DNA from: Sodiomyces alkalinus F11
Lineage: Eukaryota; Ascomycota; Sordariomycetes; Glomerellales; Plectosphaerellaceae
Length of the DNA: 64,000 nt
Assembly: GCF_003711515.1 (NCBI RefSeq)
Contig: NW_021167093.1
Span: 546,643 to 610,642, forward strand
Reading direction: 5' to 3'
Shown here: in pieces, positions 35,817 through 46,990 of the stretch
How positions within the stretch are numbered: the stretch's first letter is position 1
How the letters are laid out: each line of letters opens with the position of its first letter
Notes under the pieces: model-generated
What the model was told of the DNA's origin: nothing
Database searches by the model: none
The model's input: the letters and a program-made list of their open reading frames with translations, nothing else
Translations under genes and position numbers: made by a program

Positions 35817-35903
35817 TCTTCGCCTAGTATAAGCGGTCGTGCCTATTTAGTCTTAGCACAGGTAGTTCGCGCCGGGCGGCGGTATACAAACCTTACCTAA
35901 AAG

Positions 35904-35919
35904 CTTAGTTACTACTATT
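35904..35919 (-). promoter_or_regulatory. LTR-N primer-binding-site candidate
   Basis: On the minus strand, directly after the 5' LTR, the sequence reads aatagtagtaactaag. The same tagtagtaacta follows the Gypsy-A 5' LTR. The first three bases may be a RIP-changed TGG, the usual start of a tRNA primer site. The tRNA is not identified. Confidence 0.5.
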
Positions 35920-36270
35920 TAATATGCCCCGTCCAGGTATATCTCTGGCCAGCCAGTATTCTCGGCCTAGGGCTTCTAGGGTTCGGAATAGCGACCTTTA
36001 GGTATAGAAAATAGGGTGTAATAAAGATGTCTTCTTTAAGCTAAGGGGGCGCGCGCCCCCGGGACTTAAGTATTCACGGGGAAACCCCGTAGAATCCTTA
36101 GCTTCTACGTATAGGAACCCGGGGGATTCTCCGGTATTCACTAATTATACCCTAGGGAAGCTATAGTATACCCTAGAGGTACCTATAGTATACCCCGTGG
36201 GTGCTATGGCATAAGCTATAGTACGCCCGTGGTACGCCCTAGTATTCCCGGTGGAATCTAGGGCGTATTA
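35920..36270 (-). repeat. LTR-N 5' LTR
   Basis: This is the direct repeat of 31218-31580, same orientation, same termini (taatatgccc, gggcgtatta). It is a little shorter because one gtagcacgcc unit near the end is missing. Confidence 0.85.
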
Positions 36271-36275
36271 TTAAA
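36271..36275. repeat. LTR-N target-site duplication, right
   Basis: The word ttaaa, identical to 31213-31217. Confidence 0.75.
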
Positions 36276-37540
36276 GGTATTATAGTCTCTAGTATAGGCG
36301 GTATAATGGCGGGAGCGGCTAGGCGCTATAGTATCGTAGTGTCTTAGCCCTTATAGGTACACTACTTTGGGCTTAGCATAATAGCGGTATACCCTCTTAC
36401 TATAAGGTAGCTATTAGCCTTATAGCCGAAGTATAGGTATTTATAGTACCTTAGGGGGCTAAGGTTAGGATTATATAGTTCGTAGATATAGCTACCCCCT
36501 TTAAAGAGGAGGGTATTCCGGATAAGGCTTACTGCCCTTTCCGGTAAAGCCGATTCGATAAGGAGGAGCGTTACCCTACTAGTATCACGGCGGGGTACTT
36601 ATTATTATACTTAGAGGATTTTAGCCTCGGGGTTTATATTTTATAGGGATACTAGTAGGTCCTCCTCGGATAAGGCGTTAAGGACCTCCCGGGGGATAGC
36701 CTTAGTAAGCGTAGGGTAGGTTTATACGGCTAGGGTAACTTTTTTACTAAAGGCCTTTTTAACTTATTACTCCTTATAGGTAGTCTACTACTATACCCTT
36801 TTAGTAAAGGTAAGGTAGATATCTCTATTAAGTAGCTTCCGTGCCGCTACGGCGTTGTATCAGGTAGTCGTGGCGTTTATAGCTTAAATAACTTCCTTTA
36901 GGGTCCTGGCTCTAAGGGGCTAGTCTTCGGGGAGGGTTCCTTAGCGGACTATTAGTTCCCGGTAGTGCTTAGCGGGGATTATTTTAGGGGGGGAGGGGTC
37001 CTATAGCGGCGCTACCGCGGGTGCTCGGGCTATAATATTAGCCTAAGTCTCTTTTATACCGCTTATTCCTTTTCGGAGTTCCTTACAGATAACGTAGCAG
37101 ACGGATACGTATAGGTATACTAGCGGTATTATACCGGTATCCTTATAGGTGCTACGTATCGTGATTAGTTTCTTTACTAGCTTTATAACCTAATTAATCG
37201 TGTTCCTATTAGCTAGTAGGGCCTAAATTTCTGCCCTAATCTTAGTTACCCTTAGTTCCGGGGGGCGTGGTAGTCCCTTTTCGGTCTTATATCGGTTCCG
37301 CGCTATATCCTGCCACGGGCGGGGGGGGAGCGCTTATATTACGAAAAGTGGGTTCGTTACGAATTCTGTATAGTCGAGGTCGGGGCGACGCTATCCCACG
37401 ACTCTTCCGGCTATACTATAACGCCGGTATTACGGTATCGCTGCGATAGTATCCCGGGAGGGAGGTAATAGTTATAATCTCTGTCCTAGTGGTTTTATCG
37501 ATTTTACTCTTATTGCGCGCCCGTGGTTTAAACGGAATCT
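36271..37540 (-). pseudogene. Tad-B copy 3 ORF1, N-terminal part with zinc knuckle
   Basis: This is the start and middle of the LINE ORF1, minus strand. It runs from near the element 5' end, so the 5' UTR is very short (about 20-90 bases). The zinc knuckle region CYKCLYFGY near 36460-36430 has Tyr in place of His. The N-terminal part also matches both arms of the inverted repeat in copy 2. TAG/TAA codons break it. The C-terminal part continues at 31217 beyond LTR-N. Confidence 0.7.
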
Positions 37541-37557
37541 TAGAGGTCCGGCGATAT

Positions 37558-37569
37558 TCCGATTAGTTT
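37558..37569. repeat. Tad-B copy 3 target-site duplication, high side
   Basis: An exact copy of 25846-25857 (tccgattagttt) at the 5' end of the minus-strand LINE. Confidence 0.85.
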
Positions 37570-38550
37570 CTCTACTCTAGTAATTAGATACTAATTAATA
37601 GGTCTACTAGCGGTAACGATCGTAAATCGCTAGTCTATAAATATACGTCTAATAAGATTATTAAGTTACGACACCGCTCCTGCTATAGTTAGGTCTACTA
37701 CTACACTGGTTCCTATCTTATTAGTAGTTATAATCTACGGTGTGATAGTTTATGGCTTGATTATCTGCTATATTCTATATAGACTATACTCGTTATCGCT
37801 ATAAATAGTTATAGTTTTATCCGCTATCGTGAATCCTCCTCTGGTTATCCTTTACCGCCTATCGTCTATTACTGTTATTAGGTCCTAATTAGTATTACAA
37901 AAACCCGCGTCCTTCTAATAACGATATTTTACTATATCCTCTAGCGCTCTCTTAAATATTTATAGCGTATTATCGTTATCTAGGAGGCAATTCTCGGTAT
38001 TGATCTATTACTATACTATGGCCGATTCGTCTTATTATCTCGTAAATTTACGATTTTCCCCTTTTATTGAGATGTACTATACTACCTACTATACCTTGCG
38101 TATATAGGGGCCAAGGTAATCCTTTCTAGTATCTGTAATAAGATTCTAAAGCTTATTTTTATCGTTACCGACTACTGCCGCCTAGCTTATACAGAAAGTT
38201 ACTATTACTCCTCGTTCCTATACTGTGGAAGACTATTATACTAATAACAATAGCAGTATATTATAGAACTATTCATACTATCTATAGTTGTTATAAAGGT
38301 GTTGAGAAATCGTACGAAGGAGCTCAATATTTATTCTCGTAGAGCTAACAATAAGGACTCTTTTATTAATAATACTAGGGTCGTCGCCGACTAGGTCCAT
38401 TAACTATAGCGCTATATTAGAGAATCTTAGTAGAGTGTAAGATTATAGCTTAGGTTGCTCTAAACCTATAGCCGTCGAGAATTAGTAAATATATAGTATA
38501 AATAGCCTTAGGTAATATTAACTGTGTAGAGGAAAATTCACTATACGACC
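37570..38550 (-). pseudogene. Gypsy-A accessory frame, N-terminal part, function unknown
   Basis: This is the first part of a frame of about 550 codons that follows the chromodomain in Gypsy-A and continues at 25857. A candidate ATG lies at 38400-38398 (MDLVGDDPSIINKRVL), but the same frame can be read upstream to about 38550, so the start is not settled. It includes RINIELLRTISQHLYNNY and FTIADKTITIYSDNEYSL. Stops are TAG/TAA only, at Gln-like positions. No retroviral motif, no zinc knuckle and no clear membrane segment is seen, so an envelope is not supported. It is on the same strand as pol. I do not recognise the family. Confidence 0.55.
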
Positions 38551-39080
38551 AGACTGTCTACTCGAAAGAAAATTAATATAGGGAGGAGAAAGAAAAATAA
38601 TTACATAAGGGTATAGTATAGAGAATAGAAATATTACTATAGGAATCCTTTTATTATAAGGTTAAAAGAGAATAATGCCTCCTGTTATAAACGTGAATAG
38701 GTAAGGTGTGGATAAGCTCGCTTTATATAGGTAAAGGAAAATCTAACGTGACTTAAATTTAAGGATAATATAAGTACAGGGTAAAATACGATATAAGGGA
38801 GATATAAGGGGTCTAGGAATAAAGACTTTAGCTGTAAGCGGTCACGGTGTCGCTAATAAAGCGGAGTTCGGTTAAAGAGTTCTGTTTACGGCTGGACTCG
38901 GTTGGTTAGATACGTTTTGTCTACGTTAAAGGGCTTTATCGTCAACTTCGCGGTACTCCGTATCGTCTATTCTTCGTTTTTATAATATCCGCACTTCTAC
39001 CGGCTTTTAGTGTTTTACCACGCTTTTATTAATTAATACTCGATTATCGACCCTTTTATCAGTTCCTGTTAGTTCCTCTA
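38551..39080 (-). other. Gypsy-A spacer between chromodomain and accessory frame
   Basis: About 0.5 kb, A/G-rich in places, with no supported frame. It separates the end of pol from the accessory frame and could hold a splice or internal start signal for it, but nothing specific is visible. Confidence 0.4.
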
Positions 39081-42000
39081 TAGTAATAGGCTATTATTTC
39101 TTAAACTCGTAAATAAGGTCGCTCGTATTCTTTATTAGTAGTTGTCGAGGGTACTATTCGTTATATTGATCTAGCTATCCTTTTTATCGGATTAGGTATT
39201 CCGTGTACGGACGTCCTCCTCGCCTAACCATACGCCTTTTCAGAAGCTTCTCGATTTTATACGAAGATTATTCGTCGTTATTTTTATTAACGACGGTTGG
39301 GTCTAGCTTCGTCTATTCTTTACTAAACGGATCTCTAATAGGGGCTAGGATAAGCTATATAATAGACACGACTCTATATACCCGCTATAATTACGGAAAA
39401 TTAAGCTTATAGACTAGAGGACTTACTACTTAAACGATACGGAATAGCCTAATACGCTATTACAACTATCTTTAAGAATCCTTACTTTATTCTAGTAGCT
39501 TGTATCCTTTATATAACCGTAGATAGACTAACTCGTCGACTTCGAATATATACGGTCTGTGTATAATATCGTAACGGCTTTTTATATCCGCTATAGTAAT
39601 TACTATAAGATAGTTTGCTTTCCGATAGTGTAATTGCCGAATATAGTCTATCTATTCCTTATCGAATATCTAGGGTAAACCTATATTCGCTATTATATCT
39701 ACTGTAGATTACGGTCTAAAACCGAATAGAAACTTATTTAGCGAAGTGTTTAACGCCGCTATATAGGCTTAGTTAAGGGCGTGCTATACCGTAGGAAGTA
39801 TATCTAGCTACGGAATATCGCTTATTAATATATAATATCGTAGGATAATCTTAACTACTAAGTTCTTTTACTCCGAGGAGCTATTAGTCTACGAATACTA
39901 TACCGTAGCTAATATAAGCTACGTCCCTAAGTATTTCCAGAATTCCTACTAAAATTCTAACACGAATTTCGGATCTTAATCCGAGATAATACGGACTAGT
40001 AGACCCTAATCTATTAGCTATAGTATCCGCAGGAAGACCTTCGCCTAATCTTTTACTATATAGGTCGAGTAGCCCGGTATTAATATAGTCTCCTTACTAG
40101 TCTTATAAGTAACTATTAGTAGTATATTAAACCTGTTAATAGGCTTCTTTTTAAGAGTCTAGAACGAATACTGGTATTTAACTGGCGGTAAGCCGATAAT
40201 AAAATCGATCGTAATTATTAAGAAAGGTATAGTAGGTAGTATAATCGGCTATAGCTCGCCTAAAGGCTTTTCCCGGTCTATAGTATTTTCGAGGTATACT
40301 GGATAGTGTTATACCTATTCCGTGACTACCGCTAGGTTTTAGCGGAAGCTAAAACCGTTTAGCGCGTGGATTATCCGATTAACTCTAAAATAATAGTTAC
40401 CGTTATACACTATCTATAATATCTTAGGTATTAGCTTTTATAGGATAATTAATTATAATCTATCGTCTTCGCTGACTATGTATAATAGCCTGTTTTAAAG
40501 ATAAGCGGGTAGAATCTTCTGTTTATAACCGCTCGAATTCTTAGCGCCCTTCTACTATACACGTAGTTCGGTTATAATAGGTTAATACTTCGTATCTTAT
40601 TTATATACCTATTAAAACTCGTCTCGTAGACTATTAGATATTATATAATTAACCACGATATATGTTAGAGTAGCCTAATCTAAATTCTTATATTTTAACG
40701 TAATGTATACGTATAGAGCATCGCTATAGTTAGTCTAAATATCGTCTAACTTACTAGTATTTAACGGCTTTACTTTACCTATACGCTTAGCTCTCTTCTA
40801 CCCTATTAACTCCTAAGAGTTCCCGTTATCTACGACGGGCAGCCTAGATAAAGCGTCTAGAACCAGGTTTTACCGGCCAGGGACATAGCGTACCTTTAGC
40901 AGGGACTAGCTAAGGAAAGTCGAAGTAGCTATTAGTTAAGGCTTTATCGTATTAATATCTATCGTCTTTAAAGACGTTTAGTAAACGATACCTCTTGTCG
41001 CTTAGTAATCTATTAGGACTATTACCGATTAACAATAGGATTATAGCCTAGTTTATAATATTTTATAGGCCTAGACTAACGCATAGATCTCTAACTTTAT
41101 AGCTTTATATTATGTCTCTATAAGTATAAGCTTTCTAGATAGGAAAAGGATCGGCTAAATTACGTTAACTAGGATTTTACCCTTATCCCACGGTACTAAG
41201 AGATAGAAAAGGAATACGCCTAGTCTACTTCCGCTAGTATCTAGATTAACAAACGTTATTTAATTAGGGTTATAGTAATATAGACGTGTCTTCTCTATAA
41301 CCTGCTTCTAGATAATTTTAAAGGCTTATCTCTTAACCTTTATCGGTTTATACGTTAACCTGCTTATCTATTACTATCTTAGATATTTCGGAGCTAACTA
41401 TATAATCTAGCTAGAGTCCTTAGCGTTATTAAGTAACGTAGTTTTACGTTTCTATAACGGATTAACCTGAACACGAAACCACGGAATAAATCGTCCAAGA
41501 AAACTAACTTTACTAATATAGGTCTTTAGATCGGCTAGCTTCTCGGGTATTTTAAGCTATCGTAGAGCTATAATACGATCGGCGGTTATAGATAGACTTA
41601 GTCTGTTAACCTTAAACCTAAGTAAACGCACCGAATTATATATATAGAAAGACTTTACCGGAGATAAGCGAGACGGATATCTTAAAATAACTTTATAATA
41701 ATTCGTAGATACTTAACGTATTCCTTAAACGAGTTAGAAAAGATAATAATATCGTTAAGATACGCCCTATAGAAGTGCTTATATTTAAATAGCCGTTAAT
41801 CTATAAACCGCTATATAAACGGCGGGGAGTTACGAAATTCTATTAGTATAACTTTAAAGCGTTCTAATCCTCGGGGAGAGATAATAGTTATCCGATCCTT
41901 ATATCCCTCCTATACTAATAGCTAGTAAAAGAATATGCTAGCATTAAACGCACTAAAATATTTCTTCCCCTAAAGATACTAGATAATCTTATCTTATAAC

Positions 42001-42440
42001 GGGGTCGAATATACGTTATATAGTATAGTAGTATTAAGCTTTTATAAATTAACGATTACTGTACCTTTATACGTCTTGTTTATAGTATACTAGACTATGA
42101 ACGCCGTATATATAAAAGGAATAGGCTTACGTTACTAGGTTATTCTGCCGACTTTATATATATCGTTAAACTTACTATCTAAATAGTCTTTATCCTCGGC
42201 ACTAAGTTCGTACGGATAGGAGTATAGGCTTATACCTTACTAGTTATTAACTAGGTCGACGCGTATCCGCTTATCGGATAATAAAGGAATAATCCCCCTA
42301 TTACGCTATATATGGAATCCTTCGAGTAGTTTATAAACCCGTTAGGCCTTATCGGGTATTATAGTATAGATATATACTCCGTCCTTATCGTAACTTTAGG
42401 TATATTATTAGGGCGTTCAGGATTTATAGTGCTATATTTC
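39080..42440 (-). pseudogene. Gypsy-A pol: RT, RNase H, integrase, chromodomain (broken)
   Basis: This is Ty3/Gypsy polymerase, minus strand. RT: KGTVIVNLQKLN near 42060, FYQLLVQEGYKDR near 41910, SPRGLERFKV, and the catalytic box YLND followed by IIIFSNSF at 41762-41736 (usual YVDD). RNase H: FVNLDTSGSRLGVF near 41260, ETQYKAIKLEIYAL with stop for Gln, ending DALSRLP near 40855-40837. Integrase core: DPKFVLEF near 39970 and further GFRP and HYRKANYL segments. GPY-type region: RIVxVVSPLVYKLNFP near 39440. A chromodomain closes the frame (SYKIEKLLKRRMVRRGGR ... TEYLIR, 39275-39090), which in chromoviruses guides insertion to heterochromatin. TAG/TAA codons and two frame shifts break it. Confidence 0.88.
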
Positions 42441-42871
42441 TCTTTATCTGCTTTCGGCTTATCTTACTATTATAAGCTAGATTCCGCGATCCGTGAAAGC
42501 TTATAGTACAGGGCCTTAAGGATATAACGCGTTAGATTTAATTCCTTAAATTCTTAGCCATTAACTGCTATTAACGCGTAAGCGTTTGCCTATTTAACTA
42601 CCTCTATATTATTATTATCCTAGGAGTCTATAATATAGCCTACTCTATCTTTCCGATAGACCGTGTAACCCGTATTTCTATTATTAATATAGTAAACCAC
42701 TTTAGGGGTGTATATATCGTATATATAGGGAGATAGCGTAGGTGGTAGACACGCCTGGTGGCCGCGTAAGGCCGTGGGTTTGAATCCTATTCCCCTTAAT
42801 CGTGCGCGATTTTGTTTTAGGTTCGCGCGCGACCTACCCGGAGCTCCTACACGTTATAGGGGTCCCCGCAC

Positions 42872-42880
42872 GTCGGGGAG
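42872..42880. repeat. MITE-M target-site duplication, left
   Basis: The 9-base word gtcggggag is repeated exactly at 43224-43232. SINE-S copy 2 has this place once (gttcggggag near 24507). Confidence 0.88.
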
Positions 42881-43223
42881 GAGTGCCGGTCCTCCGCCCC
42901 CCCTGTTCGGTCCTCCGGGTACACTTAAACTCTTTTAGGTTAATATAATCCACTATATCTCTACCACCCGAAATTAGGTAGGTTTCCTAGATCTCTCGAT
43001 ATATCCTAATATAAAGAGGTAGATACGTATAAGAACTCCACGAAAAAGGCCTTTACGAATAAGAAGGCCTCCACGAAGAAGGCGTCTACGATAAAGGAAC
43101 CCTAGCCCTAAGGAAACGTATCTAGGTAATTTCGGGTGGTGGAGATATAGTGGATTATATTAACCTAAAAGAGTTTAAGTGTACCTGGAGGACCGAATCA
43201 GGGGGGGCGGAGGACCGGCACTC
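42881..43223. mobile_element. MITE-M: 343-bp element with about 97-bp terminal inverted repeats
   Basis: This is a small non-coding DNA transposon. The left end (42881-42976, starting gagtgccggtcctccg) and right end (43127-43223) are inverted copies about 97 bases long with only a few mismatches. The 150-base centre has a tandem-like series of ccacgaa / aaggc / tctacg units and no reading frame. Long inverted ends and exact 9-base target duplications are typical of Mutator-like (MULE) elements. It retains more CpA/TpG than its surroundings. A transposase source is not in the window. Confidence 0.85.
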
Positions 43224-43232
43224 GTCGGGGAG
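43224..43232. repeat. MITE-M target-site duplication, right
   Basis: This is an exact copy of 42872-42880 (gtcggggag). Confidence 0.88.
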
Positions 43233-43570
43233 ATATTTATCAGCTTACGCGCTGATAAGTAGAACTATACTGCCTCCGGTACGTACCCGCCTTAGGGGGG
43301 GAGGGTACGTACCTACCACGCGTAATTAAGCGCACCCATACACACACCACTACGATTGGACTACCTAAGCTAGGGCACTTAGTAGAGCGCGTAACCTACT
43401 AAGATAATTCCCGGACTAATTAACTGGACCGCCAAAGCCTAAGGAAGCTATTTATAAGGATTTTACTTTACTATTAATAGGTTTATATAAATAGACTAGT
43501 TAACTCGTTATAGAATTAGTCTCCTTAATAGACTCGCGCTATAGCTTTAGGGCTGTATACGCGTATTGAA

Positions 43571-46280
43571 TAGATATAAAATGGAATATATAATATAGTA
43601 CGGCGTGTCTGGGATCGGGTTCGAAATAGTATTTATGGCTATAGGTAGACTAGTATAGCGTACTAGAATTAAAGTCGAGGATAGTAATAGAATAAATACT
43701 ATCTACGCTGCTATTACTCTACAGATATAATATCCTATAGACTTCTTTCGGTATCCCGAGATCGGAATCCTTATACTATAGTATCCTATAACCCATCGTT
43801 ACCCTATAGAATAGAGGATTTTAACGCTATAAGTGCTAAGAAATAGAGCTCCTAGTAGTATCTTAGCCTCTAATTTATTAATCACTTATACCATTATAGT
43901 GAAATGTCCTAGAATTAGTATATCTTGGATATAGCCGTTAATATAGAAATCGAATATCGTGATCTCCTTAGTAATAGTCTTTCTAACGATACCGTATATT
44001 AGCCTTAGCTTCGCTGCCTCGGTAAAACGAATAGTATAAGCGTGGTTCTATAGCTATTATCTATCGACTATTATCGTTGTATAACCTAAATTAATATAGA
44101 CGTTTATCGGTGTCCCTAAAGGCGTGAAATTTATTAGGAGCTAGTAGTATATATACTGATTAAGGCTTCTAGGAGCCGATACCTAGGCGTCTGTAACGTT
44201 ATTTAACCTAAAAACGTAAAAGCTATACAGGGCGTCTAGCTTATATAGCTTTAATAGTCTATTATCTACTAATCTATTACTAGACTCCTATATTAAGTCC
44301 TGGCCTAGTACAGATAGCTCCTCGGCCTATGGTTACGTAGGTTCCGGTATTACCGGTTCCTCGATCTGCATAACCGTAGATTATAAGGCAGGCAGCTATA
44401 TATCCATAGCTTATCGCCCTAATATAGGCAGAGTATCAGTCTAACTAACCTATTACTGCTATATTCGATATAGACTTTATCCTTTAGATTTTAGCTCCGT
44501 ATACGTATTAGAATAAATATACCGGTGGAGCTAAGAGTTATTAGGGAAATATATTATATATTTACGATATTACTACGTGAGCGGCTTTATATTATGGTTT
44601 ATATATACTCTTACCCGCTTTAGCGACGTTTACCTATAAGTATTTGTCTACAGTTTTATAGCCGCGTATCTAGAGGTCTAACGGGCTATAGAAGATGTCT
44701 AATAAAAAGAGCGATAGCCTGTATAGCCTATAAAATAAGAATAATAGATATTAATTTTATTAGAAGCTAGCTTATCGGTCTCGTAAAAGTATATTTCTTC
44801 TCCCTTACTTAAAACCTCGTCGATAAACTTAAAACCTTCGGCACGAAGCTTATCCTTATCTTATAGTCTATAAGGATTATCTATAGCGACGTAGATTATC
44901 TATTTACTATTATTTAAGAGTCCTGGCTTTACTTATTATCGTATACGATAAGTGTATAGATATCGTTCCTAGCGGTAGAATCTACCGCCTCTACGAACCT
45001 AATAGCCTCCACGGCCGCGGTATCCTCGATTAGTCTAAGTGCCACGGCTTCGATTATTCTAGTTACCTCGGCCCCGGCCGAAACCGAAACGATTATCTAT
45101 AGACTAACTACCCGTAAATCTATTATCGAGACGGTTTATAGAGCCGCCTCTACTATCCTAATAACCCTAATTAGCAGTATTAGCTTCGGTATCTTTATCC
45201 GTTATAGTTTATATAAGTAGTCTATTTCAGGCAAGATATAAGTCTTTAGGGTATTGGACGGGCCTCTGAGTATATCTATACGGATTATACTATATTTAAC
45301 TTACCAATATAAAGATTTCTAGGGGTTAGTAATTTAATTCTTATTAGCGTATATGAAATCATTAAAATGCTTATCGAAATCCCGATAGGGGTAAATTTCA
45401 CAGAGCGAAGGGTTAATACGGTTTTAGATTTCCTGCTATAAGTCGATATTTATATAAACTATAGTAGCTAACGCCCTATAGTAATAAGCTACTCAGTTAG
45501 CCTATTCTATAAAGGATTTTCCGTTTAGAATATCGCGTGCTATAAAACGTATATCGCTTATCGTATTAGCTATAACTTCTGGTTTAATCCTTTAGCGTCT
45601 ATAAAGCAAAGTATATATACTATTAAGGCTACGATAAACCTTATTTTGCTATATAGCTATAATACTACTAACCTATTAGGTATTAGCTTTACCTAGAAAG
45701 AGTGCGTCGATGTTAATACGAACTTCCTCCCTTAGCTCGGGAGTATAGGCGAATAGCTTTACTTTTTTAATAAAAAGATCGATATTGTGCTAAATAACCT
45801 TATCTCCAGAGACGGTCTATATCGTAGGTAGATCTAAGAGATAGGCTAAGGGGCTAAACTAACCGATAAAGCTTAGCTTACGACGAAAAGAGGATTTACC
45901 GTTACCTCCTATACTACTAAAGCCTGTTTTCCCGTTCTTTACGACCTAAATAAGAATACTAAAAAGTATCTAGAATTAGTTATTCGTTAGTATAACTAAA
46001 GGGGCGGGAATCTATAGCGCTAATAGCTACTACAGGGATTAAGTCTACGGAATTAAGTCTACGGAATCTACTACTACGGAAATTAGATCTACGGGATCTA
46101 CTACTATAAGCCTAGGTATAATTAGGAAGTTTGCTAGCGCTGCCTATATTATTACGGGATATATTACTACTTAGCTTATTATCGCTATTACTTCGTATAT
46201 CGCCGCTATTCCTTTACTAACTAATACTAGTATATAGCGTGCTATTACTCCTATATTACTTACTACTAGGTCTATTACTA
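43571..46280 (-). pseudogene. Gypsy-A gag and protease region (broken)
   Basis: This is the upstream half of the Gypsy-A polyprotein, minus strand. A Gag-like segment at about 45900-45200 reads LFIKKVKLFAYTPELREEV then INIDALFLGK. A retropepsin-like segment lies near 44300-43850: PLGTPINVYINLGYTTII followed by VDRQQL with stop for Gln, where INLGY stands for the usual (I/L)DTGA; the catalytic Asp has become Asn. Between them is a poorly conserved linker. A zinc knuckle is not clear. SINE-S 3 separates this part from the RT. Exact gag start is uncertain; the N-terminal 400 bases are read in several frames. Confidence 0.65.
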
Positions 46281-46289
46281 CTAACCCGA

Positions 46290-46990
46290 AATTGGCTACG
46301 TAGCCTAAGTCGAGTTAATATCTGTATCTATAGAGTTCTATAGAATAGTGGCTAGCTCGGAGTTAATATTAGTAGACGGTTCCTAAGAGTAATAAGGAGA
46401 AGGCGAGGATTATACTAAATTAGAGTCCTATAATTATTTAACGCGAGGATATAATCTAAAGGGGATTTACGAATAAGGAATATTAACAGAATTTATCGAA
46501 GAAACACGAGTAAAGCTAAATAGCTTATAAGGGTAGAGTTCGAAGCTATAGCATAAGTTCTAATATCTATATTGCTACTAGGAAGACTATAACGCTTTAC
46601 TTATCTTTTAAGAAATCTATAATACTTATAAAGAGAGAATCTACTATCCTTTAATATTCTATTAGGAAAAAGACTAAGGCACTTCGCTTATCTACCGGGA
46701 AATAACTTTACTATATAGCCTGCTCCTAGTAATATTAAGAAACTTAAGGATTATAGTTAACGTTCCTCGTACTTACTACTAATCTATTAACCACGCTACG
46801 GAGAAGGTTAGACCGGAATTTAGCGATTAGCTCTTAGCGTGGTGCTTAGTAGATCTTATAATCGCCTATAATTACTAATACTCGGCTTTAGCTCTTTACT
46901 ATAAAAGAAATCCTTCCTGTTTAATAACTAATAAACTGCTATTAGGTAGGTCCTGCTTTTATATCTAATCGGGGTATTCTTAGATAAAGT
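46290..46990 (+). pseudogene. Possible antisense frame between Gypsy-A 5' LTR and gag, function unknown
   Basis: A plus-strand frame of about 230 codons runs opposite to gag/pol. It reads, for example, GILTEFIEETRVKLNSL, later ITLLYSLLLVILRNLRIIVN, HATEKVRPEFSD and LLAWCLVDLIIAYNY. Only TAG/TAA stops occur, all at positions that could be Gln or Trp. There are two hydrophobic stretches, but whether they are membrane segments is open. It ends near 46990. I recognise no family. As RIP removes TGA and creates TAG/TAA in any frame, this call rests on composition and continuity only, and an N-terminal piece of gag on the other strand cannot be excluded. Confidence 0.4.

Larger units (their letters stand above)
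33545..35903 (-). other. LTR-N leader region, repeat-rich, no gene
   Basis: This is a 2.3-kb stretch between primer site and long frame. It has a purine-rich run of gggaaaa-type units (34338-34410), a 73-base tandem repeat (34837-35016), poly-G runs (35222-35230, 35262-35268, 35521-35532) and a 210-base direct duplication (35306-35515 and 35588-35816). I see no reading frame. Confidence 0.6.
31218..36270 (-). mobile_element. LTR-N, non-autonomous LTR retrotransposon
   Basis: This is a 5053-base element with two direct LTRs of about 363 and 351 bases and 5-base target duplications (ttaaa). The 4.3-kb interior has no RT, RNase H, integrase or protease motif that I can find. It holds one long minus-strand frame (31919-33544) and a 2.3-kb leader with repeats. 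The bases after the LTR on the minus strand (35919-35904) match those after the Gypsy-A 5' LTR, which sets the orientation as minus and suggests a shared primer tRNA. It sits inside ORF1 of Tad-B copy 3. Confidence 0.8.
25858..37557 (-). mobile_element. Tad-B LINE copy 3, full length, minus strand, holding LTR-N
   Basis: This is a complete Tad-B LINE of about 6.64 kb once LTR-N (31218-36270 plus one 5-base duplication) is removed. It reads on the minus strand from a 5' end at 37557 to a TAA-type tail at 25858-25875 (tattattatta as printed). Exact 12-base target duplications flank it. It disrupts the accessory frame of Gypsy-A. This copy defines both ends of the family. Confidence 0.9.
42727..43570 (+). 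mobile_element. SINE-S copy 3, interrupted by MITE-M
   Basis: This is a third SINE-S on the plus strand, within Gypsy-A between protease and RT. The A box is at 42734-42745; the B box at 42777-42787 has a C-to-T change (ggtttgaatcc). Its body is split at 42880 by MITE-M and resumes at 43233. The 3' end has gctatagctttagggctgta then a short A-rich stretch. Without MITE-M it is about 490 bases. I could not find a convincing target duplication. Confidence 0.8.

Noticed and set aside
31218..36270. LTR-N in plus orientation
   Set aside because: The long frame, the start codon and the Gypsy-A-like primer word all point to the minus strand; no purine tract lies before 35920 on the plus strand.
37267..37449. 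Plus-strand open frame of 60 codons
   Set aside because: Antisense shadow of Tad-B ORF1.
39203..39412. Plus-strand open frame of 69 codons
   Set aside because: Antisense to the Gypsy-A chromodomain, which is recognisable on the minus strand.
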